DNA of 64,000 nucleotides from Hydractinia symbiolongicarpus. Taxonomy: Eukaryota; Cnidaria; Hydrozoa; Anthoathecata; Hydractiniidae. The notes under the pieces were generated by a model. The model was not told the origin of the DNA. It did no database searches and was given only the letters and a program-made list of their open reading frames with translations. Position numbers and translations under genes: made by a program. Shown piece after piece: positions 35,101 to 45,240 of this stretch (positions are counted from its first letter, which is position 1; every line of letters begins with the position of its first letter). The stretch is taken from assembly GCF_029227915.1 (NCBI RefSeq), contig NC_079881.1, forward strand, positions 7,256,001 to 7,320,000, given 5' to 3'.

Positions 35101-36831
35101 TGGGAACAAAGATGTGAGAAGGGATGCTTATTCGAGGGAAGCACTTCTTAAAAACATCGAAAACACATTGTAATATATACATGAAACAGTAAATCTTCGT
35201 GTTTTTCAAAACAAAACAAAAAACTAGCATACAAAATTCTCTTACTTTGTTTAATTTCTTAATTTTTGCTTCTGCTTCGGCAATTTCGTTCTTCTCAGCA
35301 TCAAATATGGCGTTTATTTGATCGACCTCGTTTTGAAGTCTTCTTTTACTTTTTTGCAATTTTGTAACCTCGCTTTGAAGACTATCATGACTGTTGCGAA
35401 GATCATTAAGCTCACGTTTTTGTTTCAAGTTCACTTCTTCGGCTTCTTCAAGCTCTTGACGTAAATTTTCAACGTCACGTCGGAAAGCGTCGACCTGAAA
35501 TATCGCAAGTACTAGAATCGTTGATAACCTGTAATTACTCCTATTGAAATGGAAAATCCAAGTCCAGTGGTGTGAAGTACACACTCGGAATGCTTACTGT
35601 TCAAGTAGATACATTTTCTCGGGGATTGACATATATAGCTACAATCATAAACTAAGTATAACAAACCGAGGCAGCTGATTTCGAAATTCGACGCCACAAG
35701 TTATTACATAGACATTTTCTATAAAGTCCAACACAGCGGACTTAAGGCTTTTATTTTGTTGAATCAATACTCTTGAAGTATGGTAATTGTTATTGACGTC
35801 TGCAGACCTCTTTTCTCTAATTTTGCGACCTTCGTCTATCCTTATTATTTGTTGCGCGGGAGAGCTATAAAATGGCACTAGAATACTTTAAAATCTACCT
35901 GGTCTGTGTGTGAGTAAAAATAACGACTTTGCAGCTTGCAGGCTGCAGAGTATTGATCTTTCGATCCTTGTCGTTAGTTCAGAAAAATGGCGAAAGAACT
36001 GCGTTGCAACTTTTGTTCACGATTTTAGTTTTATTCCTATAAATGTTTTTCTAACTGATTTGCATCCGTAACATCAATAATAATGACAATTAAAAAGCAA
36101 TAAAAATGATTTTTAATTTTTAGTTTCAGCAACCATGGCAACGTCAAAATTAAATTAAGCCTGATAAGTTAAACGCGTCTTTGAAATAATAAATGATATC
36201 TTTGGAAATTGCATATACGACTATCCCTTTCCTTCCATCTACCCAGCTGCATGTCAAGTCAGATATCTGTTCTAAAAAAGTGGCTGACCAAAATAACTTT
36301 AAACTGCGATTTTTACGCTGGCAGAAGCAGAAAAACTTTCCGATTAGTAGTAAGACTTAAGAAACCGGTAAAAATAATAAAATGACAATAATATTTTACT
36401 TCAAATACTTGTTACCTTAAACACAGAAAATAAACAAAAAAAAACGATAACAACAACAAAACCCGTGACTGAAACTTAACTAAATTATTCTTACATAAAG
36501 CTGAAAACCAATGAGAGGTAAATTTTCCGAATTTTCAACTCCTACAAAATCGTACTCTTAGCATAGATATACTCTTAGCTAAAATCTCCTTCAAATAAGA
36601 TTTATCTTTCTTGACTCATCTGAATATAATTTGTCCAGTTGATTTAGCATATTGTTTAAGTACATTTAGTATAGCTCATAGCCTTAAATACAAATGTGCG
36701 AATTCCTGTGTTTTGTTATTACGTGTCCAATTACATAAAACGACAAACAAAAAAAAATAAGAAATTTATTTATAACCAAACAAGCGAATAAACAACAAAT
36801 CTACCTTTCTTTTCGACACTTGCGCTGCCAT
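29089..36831 (-). CDS. Myosin II heavy-chain rod (C-terminal half) protein, apparently motorless (12 exons)
   Basis: Exons, in transcript order: 36805-36831, 35246-35494, 34747-34833, 34069-34315, 33586-33662, 33096-33257, 32493-32663, 31703-31864, 31068-31226, 30209-30388, 29707-29876, 29089-29161. All introns are GT-AG and all phases agree, giving 587 residues. Apart from nine N-terminal residues and a 24-residue tailpiece, the whole protein is heptad-repeat coiled coil. It aligns without gaps to the end of the non-muscle/smooth myosin II rod: LDKQNRDLEDQVSKLDTTLK corresponds to the family's LERQNKELKxKLQELEGxxK, and SAAERGRRQAEEE to AAAERAKRQAQQE. It ends with a non-helical tailpiece, LPSRATSRSRSRMEQISDDE plus LED. 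That position is where non-muscle myosins carry phosphorylatable tailpieces. The family's rods assemble into bipolar filaments. Either this is a motorless rod protein (as with molluscan myorod) or the motor exons lie beyond the window behind a very long intron. Confidence 0.85.
29613..29673 (-). mobile_element. tRNA-like SINE head or tRNA pseudogene (intronic)
   Basis: On the minus strand TGGCTTTGTGGTTGAGCA (29670-29653) fits an RNA polymerase III A box, and GGTTCAAACCCC (29627-29616) fits a B box, about 26 bases apart. No full cloverleaf with a matching acceptor stem is seen, so a functional tRNA is unlikely. It lies in the last intron of the myosin-rod gene, in the same orientation. Confidence 0.5.
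29707..29876 (-). CDS. Myosin-rod exon 11
   Basis: 170 bases, acceptor TTAAAACAG, donor ACGG|GTAGGT, leaves in phase 2. It encodes the last heptads, SALEGDLEDKTEQCEQLKKE. The frame would stop at the donor TAG if unspliced. Confidence 0.88.
30209..30388 (-). CDS. Myosin-rod exon 10
   Basis: 60 codons, acceptor CCTCTCAG, donor CAG|GTAGGT. It encodes ILERRVQQMEITLEGEVKER and then KQLKRAEKALND, matching the EAKIxQLEExLExExKER segment. Confidence 0.9.
31068..31226 (-). CDS. Myosin-rod exon 9
   Basis: 53 codons, acceptor TTATCTTAG, donor AAG|GTAAGG. It contains KNRLDKQNRDLEDQVSKLD. Confidence 0.9.
31703..31864 (-). CDS. Myosin-rod exon 8
   Basis: 54 codons, acceptor CTTTTCAG, donor AAG|GTAATA. 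It contains VEEKRVMEAKFDDLLEDLQE, matching [20 protein letters not shown] of vertebrate non-muscle myosin. Confidence 0.9.
32493..32663 (-). CDS. Myosin-rod exon 7
   Basis: 57 codons, acceptor TTATTTAG, donor CAG|GTAAGT. It ends ILRDQISAAERGRRQ, a conserved block of the non-muscle rod. Confidence 0.9.
33096..33257 (-). CDS. Myosin-rod exon 6
   Basis: 54 codons, acceptor ACTTTTAG, donor CAG|GTGTGT. It encodes ERDIKNIVEDEKKKRDQIAS and LMNELDEANRTIEDQQ. Confidence 0.88.
33586..33662 (-). CDS. Myosin-rod exon 5
   Basis: 77 bases; only the second of two adjacent AGs (CAGACAG|CT) keeps the frame open (phase 1). It encodes AKEQYTKESARKEEKLEEE and KRKTEKL. The other AG would give an immediate stop. 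Confidence 0.82.
34069..34315 (-). CDS. Myosin-rod exon 4
   Basis: 247 bases, acceptor TGATTTAG, donor CAAG|GTAACC, leaves in phase 1. It contains LELAKKSLKIALESATESRD and DELESQLNTTEQNLL. Confidence 0.88.
34747..34833 (-). CDS. Myosin-rod exon 3
   Basis: 29 codons, acceptor GTCTTTAG, donor AAA|GTAGGA. It encodes IAEERRLRADVEEDFRELQ and KKNKAIEIK; the phase fits both neighbours. Confidence 0.85.
35026..35114. mobile_element. 89-bp MITE with CAACCTCGTCCCCAGGGC terminus (intronic)
   Basis: The left end CAACCTCGTCCCCAGGGC and the reverse complement of the right end (CATCTTTGTTCCCAGTGC) match at 14 of 18 bases. Ends of the form CAACCTCGTTCCCAGGGC mark a very widespread animal MITE type. It lies in intron 2 of the myosin-rod gene. 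Confidence 0.55.
35246..35494 (-). CDS. Myosin-rod exon 2
   Basis: 83 codons, acceptor ATATTTCAG, donor AAA|GTAAGA. It encodes VDAFRRDVENLRQELEEAEE and further heptads to KIKKLNK. Confidence 0.88.
36805..36831 (-). CDS. Myosin-rod exon 1 (start codon, MAAQVSKRK)
   Basis: ATG followed by nine codons and donor AAG|GTAGAT, in phase 0 with exon 2 so that KRK joins VDAFRRD. CTTTCTTAG lies two bases upstream of the ATG, a good 3' splice site. The exon could therefore be a first coding exon after a 5'UTR intron or spliced-leader site, or an internal exon of a longer gene. The basic nine residues are not clearly coiled coil. Confidence 0.6.
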
Positions 36832-39800
36832 CTCTAAGAAAGATTGGATATACGTAAACAAAATTTAAGACACTAATTGATATGTTTACTTTGTACCATG
36901 AGTCTTATTTCATTCTCTATTATTGATGGGCAGGGAAATATTATCCTTCCTTTATGCAGCAGTAAATTGGACAGATATAAAGATAATTAAAGTCTCTGTA
37001 GTTACAATATAATCTTCTTTCTAATTGTATTTCTAAGTCTATTTTATTAGCTTATCAGTAACTACACAAATGTGATTTATGTACCTAGCTAGCTCAGTTT
37101 ATATCTATGGCTATAGAGGGGCTATATTAGCCTGCATAATGAAGAAATGTTAGGCTTAATTGACATAATTGTTTTGCGCAGCCATGATGCAGAGTGATTC
37201 AAGTCACAAACACATCTACATTGGTCCTTCTTGAATGTATTAGGATGGTAATATAATGCAGCAAAGATTTTATTAAGCCACTTTTCCCTTTTCTTCCTCT
37301 CACCTTACTCGGTTTTGTAAAAAAACTAGCAATTCATGTATTCAGAAGACCTTACTGACTATAAAAGTATGTAGATTATTAAATAATTGTTTTGTGGATA
37401 TATATTGGTCTTGAGTGAGGACATATTTAAGATTATACAAAAGCTTTTAAAATGTGTTAATTACTTCAAGGAAAAAACTTTTTAGGGCGGGACATTAAAA
37501 GGTTATGTACTGCGCTGTGTTTTGTATGCAAAGGTAAACTCTTTTTGGGTAAACAAGACAAATATAAATGCTATTAAAGAGGCTACATTATGAGCTCTTG
37601 ATATGTGACTCTAGTGACTTACATGAAAGTCGAGTTAATAGCAGGGGAAACGTTTATGAGCAAATGAGAACGATAACAACATTTTAAATCTCTTAGATAT
37701 CATAATGACGCCCAAATATAAGTGAAAACGACAGAAAAGTACCTTACAAATATTCAATATCCTTACTTTATTTTACATAAACACTTACCTTTTCTTTAAA
37801 TCAGATTTTCTGGCAAAAGAAACTGAAGTTTTTTGGTCTGGCTAGATAGCTATTTTCTTCTTTATTCTGCACAGAAAGATACAAAATTATTGCAAAGCCA
37901 GTTGCAGTTCAGTGGGTATATTTTTTTGTACCTTGATCTGGTCTAGTGAACAATGTTAATCAGAGTGCAAGGATGGAGGGTTACCTCAATGAAGATCTTT
38001 CTTAAGCCGTTTAATAGCCCATTTAACTTAAAGTTTCATGAAAGAAAAGATTAGATCTAAGCCAATAAGAGATCATTCGTGCATGGTTCGTTTAGCAACT
38101 GTCCTACGTATAAACCATGCGTTAATTGCATGCATGTACACGCGATGCGGTGTATGCTTTGCAAACTCTGCTGCTGATTGCGTACTGTACTATTACCAAC
38201 TTTCCAGCTGTTCTCATTTTCTCAACAACGTATACTGCAATTTCTTTCAAACTTTCTGAGAGAATTATAACACAAATTATGAAATTATCTCAACAAGTTT
38301 GACTCTTTCTTATTTTTTAGTTAAGCGCAAGTCCTTGTTTTTTAATAGCGTTGATGTATTTTTACAAAACAATTGAGCGTTCTTATTGCATACATCCGAT
38401 ATAAATGCAGTCAAGCATAAAAAATGTCTCGCCACTGCATTTTATTTAGTCAACTACTTATTAGTTTTCTTCACATAAAGGCGAGCTTAAGGAACACATT
38501 GGTATTAAAAATCCATGAAAATATAGTGCGTACCCATATTCAATAGTTTGTCGTTAAAAAAGCAATCGTCAAAAAAGACGGTCGGTAAATTTAACCTACT
38601 CACTTTTTTCCCATTTTAGAAAAAAAAAAGTTAAAAAGTCTATTTTTGATCATAGTCATACCAATTGTCATACCAGTTGTCACATCAATATAGTACCAAT
38701 TGTGAAAGACTGAAATTCACTCATGACGGATTGTCGGTACATTCATCCCATGCCAGTTTAGTAACACCCCTTTCTATATACTTTCTTCTGCCGTTTCGTC
38801 TTTTTTTCTTTGGTTCCAGGTGCCATTACTTTCTCTTAGTGTTGAGAGTTGGTATGTCGCGAAAGCCCTCTTTTTTGTGAGGCATATTTTATGACAGTGT
38901 TGACATGAAAAACCGGTTTAAGCTTCTGTAGGCGTACTCTCGATGTTTTTAGTGACTTCATCGCTAATTTCTGGCTCAGTTTTTGTATTATCTTCGTCAA
39001 TCAACTGCAAAATCAAATCAACGCCGCCACCTGATAGGTAATCTTCCTGTCTTGCAGGCATTTTATCTTATGCTCTCACACTCCGGGAACCCCCGTCGGA
39101 AAAGTTCATAAAATAATCGGCCATATCGGGTTGATCCACTAGACTCTGTTTACCATCATTATGTTTTCACATTGCAATTTTAACTCAAAATATAAGCAGA
39201 AAGTCATGGTACCCATATTGTGAATTTTAATGTAACAAAAATGTAAAGCGAAAATCCTTGAAAAGTAAAGTCGTAAAAATATTGACTTGCTCAAATTTTA
39301 CCGACTTTGTTACCGATAAGTTACTATATTTAATTTAAAAAATGCTTTTCATGCTTTGGTAACGCCAGCACCCCCTCTGCTTATCCGATCTGTTCGACCG
39401 TTCTGGCCCTGTTGTAGGATTTTACATCATCAGGATATCAAGGAAAGTAAGCGTAGTTTATGGAGGAGTTGTTGATTCGCTTGGCAAAAGAGACCACGTG
39501 AAGTGGTGAGACAACAGCCTTCTTTTTGGGTTATTTTTAAAATTATAGTAATACTAATTTATCAAAGACTTACGAGCATCAATATATAAGACACAAGACT
39601 TTTGAGATTTATACGCTGCTTGAACAAGTTATAAGTTTGTGTCTCAACCTGGATACTTATTATCTAGTCGGATCATGTAAAACCAAATATGCGTAAAATA
39701 ATGAACATTGCATAAGGTCACCTCTTTTTCAAAAAGCCGTATTTTGCATGTGTGTTCAAAATGGTTGCACCGCTGTCTGGACTCTTTGACCTTTCCACTG

Positions 39801-40498
39801 CGCTTTTATTTTTATTTTTATTTTGAGTGGTTTGACAAAAGGTTTTTTATACAACGTCACGGGTAATTAATTTTTATTGTTTCCTCGATGTATTTTCTGG
39901 TTAAAAAATAAGTACACGGGTAAAGTTACGGACAATTAACATTGCATTGTCTATTTCATGGAAAAGTTCTTTATTATTCGCGCCTTTTTAAAGAAATTAG
40001 CAAGAACAAATTTTATGATAAGAAGAGCAATAAATTTTAAGGAGCTTTTGTAAGTGGATTTTTTGTTTGTTGACAATTTTATTCCTGCCTTTTTGATTGA
40101 AATTAATTTAAATTTATAATAGAAAAAGATTGTTTTCATGTTCACGAAATATAAAATTGCTTTCTAAAAGTTATTTGCAAGAGAATCCTCTTTCTTAACT
40201 CAAACCATGTGGTACAAAATGCGCTAATTTTTGTTAAAAAATGTATTTTATGAGAAAGCGGTTGATTTTTTTTCGTAATTATATCGTAAAAATAATTTAA
40301 AAATGCGGTTTGGTATTGTCTTAACGTGTTCTTTAATTTTAGCCAAATGTCAGCCAATGTTTTCCGATGAACTACGTTCTAATGAAAAGAAAAAACCTGT
40401 CTTGTTTAATACTTAAGTGCCTATAAGTGGGATCATGTTGAGGGCATTTACCTACCGTAAAGTAATAAGGATGCACAAAATACGGATGCGGTAAATAT
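36832..40498. other. Upstream of the myosin-rod gene; no gene recognised
   Basis: No myosin motor exon, no conserved ORF. Only an AT microsatellite (TTTTTA, about 39806-39824) stands out. If the rod gene has a 5'UTR exon or promoter it should be here, but nothing diagnostic is seen. Confidence 0.45.
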
Positions 40499-40530
40499 CC
40501 GTTGGATTTTTCCACGAGCTAACTAACGAC
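40499..40530 (+). mobile_element. Helitron-like 3' end relic (copy c)
   Basis: GTTGGATTTTTCCACGAGCT then AACTAACGAC: a decayed version of the hairpin plus tail seen at 1421, 15178 and 43134. The hairpin is imperfect and CTRR is lost. Confidence 0.35.
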
Positions 40531-41187
40531 TTTTTATATTAATATTACTGATCCCGGTCACTGCCAGGCAGTATGTTAGTGATGAACAAAGTAGTTCTTC
40601 TACAATATGACTTACACGCATTATACTCGCCCGTCATGTTCAGAGGTCTGACCGGGGTGAAGCATTCTCTGTTAAGAATGCAATGCAGATGTGCTATGAT
40701 AAATATTTACCTATGTACTCTTTTGGTCTTTCTGAAAAATTTTAAGAACTAGGAGGTTGTTGAATCGAACACATCATTATTTTATACGCTTTTATGAATA
40801 GTAACCTCCGTGATATTATTTGCGAATTCTGATCATGATTACAGCATGGAGTTCTAGCTGATTGGGAGATTTTCGAGAGTGCGAAGTTAGAGCGCCCCTT
40901 TCTGGTTTCCGTTCTAAATGGTTTTTACTGTGAAAATATTTAATTGTGATATATGTTAAAAATTATATTTTGACAAGTTTTTTTAGCTGTGTAAAACTCT
41001 TAAACTAATCAATTTTAACATTTGTTTACAAACGTACATTTGAAGAAGCATGCTTAAAAGCTAGCTAGCCTTTTAATTCAGTTTGGTGTAAGAACTTTTT
41101 TTTATCAGAACTAGGGTCAAAATAATAATACATGGCCAAATTGATTTAGCTAGCCTCTATAGCATTTTTATAAACTTGATATCCAAA

Positions 41188-41300
41188 AGGCTTTATCGCT
41201 GTAAGCGCTCCACTTGCGACACACCGTATACCTTTAATAAAAGCCGCACCTGGATGTGTAAAACATTTTAACTGCACTTATTATGTCGTTTAACGGAGTG
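41188..41300. repeat. Dispersed repeat family R1, copy 3 (inverted)
   Basis: GGCTTTATCGCTGTAAGC is the reverse complement of the block at 388-410. The following CCGTATACC, AAAGCCGCACCTGG and ACTGCACTTAT blocks also align with copies 1 and 4. Confidence 0.5.
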
Positions 41301-42083
41301 TCCCATCGAATGTTTGTTTTACATTAGGAGAATATTTATTTTGATTTTATATCTTGCACGTGATGGCTTTCTTAGGAGAATTTTAACGCCATCTTGATTT
41401 CTTCCTCAGTTCAACTTTTTGACAACATTCTATTGTTCTCTTTAAATTTAAAATAATTAGCAAACAAATGATTGCAGGGATTGTCCACACAACTATTAAG
41501 CATTAACTGTATTAACAATACGCTTATGTAAGAATTCTTATGTAGAACACAAAGAAACAAAAGAGCTGCTGCGACGCTTAAAGAGTTAATGCTTCAAGTC
41601 AAAGGTATATTGTCATGCTGATGATGCCCGTTGTATGTAAGGTCGAAATATCGATTTTGAAAGAAACTTTTTTGACTCTGTTTCTTTTTTAATAATGTTT
41701 AAGCTTCTGGTTATAATATTTACCATCAAGTTATATGCTCGAACAGATATTTTTGGTTACACAGTCTACTCTTGATAACTGGAACCTACTCGGGACCGAA
41801 AAAAATGGTTCCACTTATCCGAATTGCTCGTTAAGTGGAACCTCTATGAAACCGAAAAAAAGTTCCACTTATCGAACTTCTCTCTTATCTGAAATCTCAG
41901 GAGACTGAGAAATTTAGGAATAATCAAAAACAGGGGGAGAAACAAAAGAAAATGCTGTATGGATATTTATGTCCCACATGATGATTTTTTTTTGTTTTTG
42001 TTTTTTTTGCATTTGAAAAAAGAATGTTTTGATTAAAATGATTCGAACTGCAGATGACTTTTCTTTCGGAAAAATTTCACTTA

Positions 42084-42177
42084 TATAAAAAAATATTGCT
42101 CGAACGACAAAAAAATGGTACCACTTATCGAAAGTTCCACTTATCGAGGGTATCAATTATCCGAATAAAATAAAAGA
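42084..42177. repeat. Direct repeat, left copy (94 bp)
   Basis: It is nearly identical to 43165-43260, especially over GTACCACTTATCGAAAGTTC and GGGTATCAATTATCCGAATA. It contains the same subterminal motifs as the surrounding TIR element. Confidence 0.7.
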
Positions 42178-42904
42178 ATGCTTTATTTTAATACGTTTTT
42201 TTAATAATAATTACCCCCGTGACCTTAATCGCCGTTTTCGCTCAGGAGCTACAGAAAACAAATGGGACAGTTTACTGATAGTTTTACTGACTTTGTTTTG
42301 ACCGCTCGTACATAATACACCAATCAAAACGCTTGATTGTTTGAAAAACCAATCCAAGACTTTCGCGGCCTGGGCATGCCGACGAAGAAACATAAGGACC
42401 GAAACATGATGGCCATTTTAGTTTTTAGAAGAAGGTCACTTCAGTGCTGTTGTAAGTCTGTTTCACCTTTTTGTCTTCTATAAGCTTTTTATTTTCGTAA
42501 TTTTGGTTTTTTGTATGTTCTAAAATGTTAAGATAAATATATTGTCATGTTTTTAGTCACGTACAGATCTTAAACGCACCAGTTTTAGGATTTTTGGCTA
42601 GGAACGAAGATTTTGGTGGCTAGCTAGCTAGAACCTTACTTATTACTGTTCTGTATGGTATAAGAGCTTTTTATCCTACCCACCATTTATTTTTGTGTTG
42701 AGACTGTAGCCATTTAGCTAGCTCCTATCTTTGGCTAGACGTGAGAGTATAACGATAAATTATTTAACTTTCACAAAAACTTATTCCGCAAAATAAAATA
42801 ACATTGACTGATTGTTTTTGCTATGATGGGGTACCGACTGTTGTTTGTAAACTGCGTTTTTATTTCAGCTTTCGTTGCGGGGAATATTTTTTGAAAAATA
42901 TGAT

Positions 42905-43030
42905 ACAGTCGCAAGACTATAATGGTGTATGCGCTTCACTTAATTTACAACATACTGTATACCTGTACTAAAGCGCCCCACCTGATCGTGTGGCACAGTT
43001 TACGGCTCTTATTAAGCGCTCCACAGAGTG
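42905..43030. repeat. Dispersed repeat family R1, copy 4 (inverted)
   Basis: GCGCTTCACTT...ACTGTATACCT...AAAGCGCCCCACCTG aligns with copy 3 block by block. It lies inside the interrupted TIR element. Confidence 0.45.
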
Positions 43031-43054
43031 TTCAACGTCAGGTCACACCTTGAC

Positions 43055-43094
43055 TTTGGCTTACCCCGGCGTTTTGACACCGGGGTAAGCCAAA
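43055..43094. repeat. Perfect 15-bp-arm hairpin
   Basis: TTTGGCTTACCCCGG, a 10-base loop, then CCGGGGTAAGCCAAA. It lies just upstream of Helitron-like copy d. The arms are GC-rich in an AT-rich setting. Confidence 0.8.
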
Positions 43095-43099
43095 CGCGA

Positions 43100-43164
43100 G
43101 ACGCGCTTAAGTGGTATAAAAAGGATAGGCGGACCCGTGGATTTTTCCACGGGCCATCGACTAG
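43100..43164 (+). mobile_element. Helitron-like 3' end (copy d)
   Basis: GTGGTATAAAAAGGATAGGC, then hairpin CCCGTGGA-TTTT-TCCACGGG (43134-43153), then CCATCGACTAG followed by T. This is the same terminal module as copy a, with intact CTAG. It abuts the right copy of the 94-bp direct repeat exactly. Confidence 0.6.
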
Positions 43165-43260
43165 TATAAATAAATATTGCTCAAAAGACAAAAAAAAATG
43201 GTACCACTTATCGAAAGTTCCACTTATCGAGGGTATCAATTATCCGAATAAAATAAAAGA
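43165..43260. repeat. Direct repeat, right copy
   Basis: Partner of 42084-42177; begins at the base following the Helitron-like CTAG. Confidence 0.7.
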
Positions 43261-43689
43261 GGTTTGTTAATGCAAATCCAAGGGACCGAGGAAATGTGGT
43301 TCCACTAAACGAAAGTTCCACTTATCCGGGCTTCCATATATCAAGAGTAGACTGTATTTGCATGTTGCAGTTCAGGAAACTGAAGGAGGCAGCAAGATAT
43401 TTTAACATTGCTTACAATCATTGAATAATATAGATATTATCATGTCATGAACGAGCGAGTTTAATCTAGGCTACGTTTCAACAGCTGTCATCGACGGGCA
43501 ATGATCGTGATTATTTTTGGCTATTTATTAGTTGAGGAGATAATTAGATACTTGAAATCAACCAATCGATCAAAGCAATTAAAGTAGTTAACCTATTTAC
43601 GGACCCAGATGGAAGCAATAGATTGATTAAATCAATTGCTCGCGAAGCTGCTACGAAATCTAACTAGGTAACAATGAAAAGGTTAATCA

Positions 43690-45240
43690 CACATTAAGTG
43701 GACGCTATTTTGAAAGATAAAGAAACTATAAAAGGCTGGACACATTCTGAAAGTGTTAGACAGGAAAAAAAAGCCACCTGAAGCTACCACAGCACAGGAA
43801 GAAAAAGTTGCAGCAACCACTGGTGAATCAACAAGAATTTTTGATGAAAAGGATACGAACGATGATCTACTTGGGGACATTAGCCTGAGAAGGCTTTCTC
43901 AGGAAAGAACCTAAAATTAACGTCAGATACTCGAGCTAGGAAAAAAGGATAGTCTTACTTTTGTAGGGATTATATCGCAATTGGAGGAGGCAAAAATGGG
44001 TGGATATGATAAGGTGGAAATAATAAATTCAGTAATTAGTTACGCGACACCTTGCTTAACCTTCAGAAATGTTAGTTGACTCAAACTAAGACCCTGAACG
44101 GATTAGAATCTTTCATAGAAACCCATGTTGATTAGCATAATGCCACTTAGCATTGTTGCAACGCAACCAACATGGTACAATCAACTGACGAAATTGCGTA
44201 TAATTTTGTTATGCTATGTATAGAAGTGCGCTTAATGTCCTATTTGAATTTCATAGGTCTTAAATAACATATGATATATCATCTCCAGTTGATTTTATCG
44301 CACTCTATGAAATGGTTGATATTGCATAGAGTTTTTCTCTTAAATAATCTTAAACCATATTTAAGATCAGTTACAAAATATAAAAATTTAATTAAGACTG
44401 TGGAAAGTTGCAACGATAGAGAATTCTGGATGTTGCAGAAAAAAGCGTGAAGAGCTTAAGTGATCGATCAAAGAGTTTTCATGCCAATGAAATCTCTGAC
44501 AGGTAACATCTGAGCCTATAAAATAATATGTAGACTTGGCTTATTTAATGTTGTGACGTTACTATCAAAAATATGTCGTCAAACAACCCACGGCTGGAAA
44601 ATATATTTTCAAGAGCATTTCATAGCTGCAGTACTCCCAGTCGAAACTTTTGCTAAACAATTGTAAGTAATGATTACCCGAAAGTTAAGCTACAGAGTTA
44701 TGTAAAGCTTCAGTGGGTGAATATTTTCAATAATGGGTTGATGCTATCTTAAGTCACCCAGATAACGATAAAGAACGATGTCTAACCTGTTGATTGACTT
44801 GTGAGCTTGAAGACAAAATCTGCAACTATTTCCAAAGCCTGGTGGTTAACAACTTTCGTTTCGACAACTGAGATGCAGAAGTATATGCAGAAGTATATGT
44901 CAAAGCGAAGAGGAATATTAAAAATGATACTAATGATAATAATATTGGTGAATTCATTTCGCATACAAATATAGCTTTTTAAGAAGTGAAGGTGTCAACT
45001 TAAAAGAAAAAGGGTGTCGACTGTTTAAGATGCGAGAAAAGTTATGAATTGACTGGATATTCTAGAAGCAAATAATTTACTTCAGTCAAATCGCCAATTG
45101 ATAATCAGTTTGCTGAAGGATACACTCCAAGTACACCGGCTGGAGAGATGTTTGAGTCAACGGAACGGAATGCTCAATCAAGTTTTATAGAACAGCTTCC
45201 AACGAGGAGCCTTTCCACACTCAGATTATAGAGCAATCAA
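43690..45240 (+). pseudogene. Degenerate gag-like retroelement pseudogene
   Basis: Broken + strand frames give, in order, a Lys/Ala/Thr-rich stretch (RKKKPPEATTAQEEKVAAT), IISQLEEAKMGGYDKVEIIN followed by SVISYATPCL, and later ATNMVQSTDEIAYNFVMLCI. The spacing and the 'QLEEA..GY...EI..AVI....P.L' pattern resemble gag-like proteins repeated in cnidarian genomes. Stops and frameshifts occur every few hundred bases. No protease or reverse-transcriptase motif can be placed. Confidence 0.35.

Larger units (their letters stand above)
41762..43352. mobile_element. Pogo/Tigger-like TIR element, interrupted
   Basis: The left end CAGTCTACTCTTGATA (41762) is the exact inverse of the right end TATCAAGAGTAGACTG (43337-43352); TA follows the right end, and CA (perhaps a mutated TA) precedes the left. 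Subterminal repeats of GTTCCACTTATC and CGGGACCGAAAA type are characteristic of pogo/Tigger-like termini. No transposase frame survives inside. It contains a 94-bp duplication, a perfect hairpin, an R1 copy and a Helitron-like 3' end, so it is a nested composite. Confidence 0.6.

Noticed and set aside
34597-35173. Two overlapping + strand ORFs of 107-124 codons
   Set aside because: They lie across an intron and exon 3 of the myosin-rod gene on the other strand and have no motif of their own.
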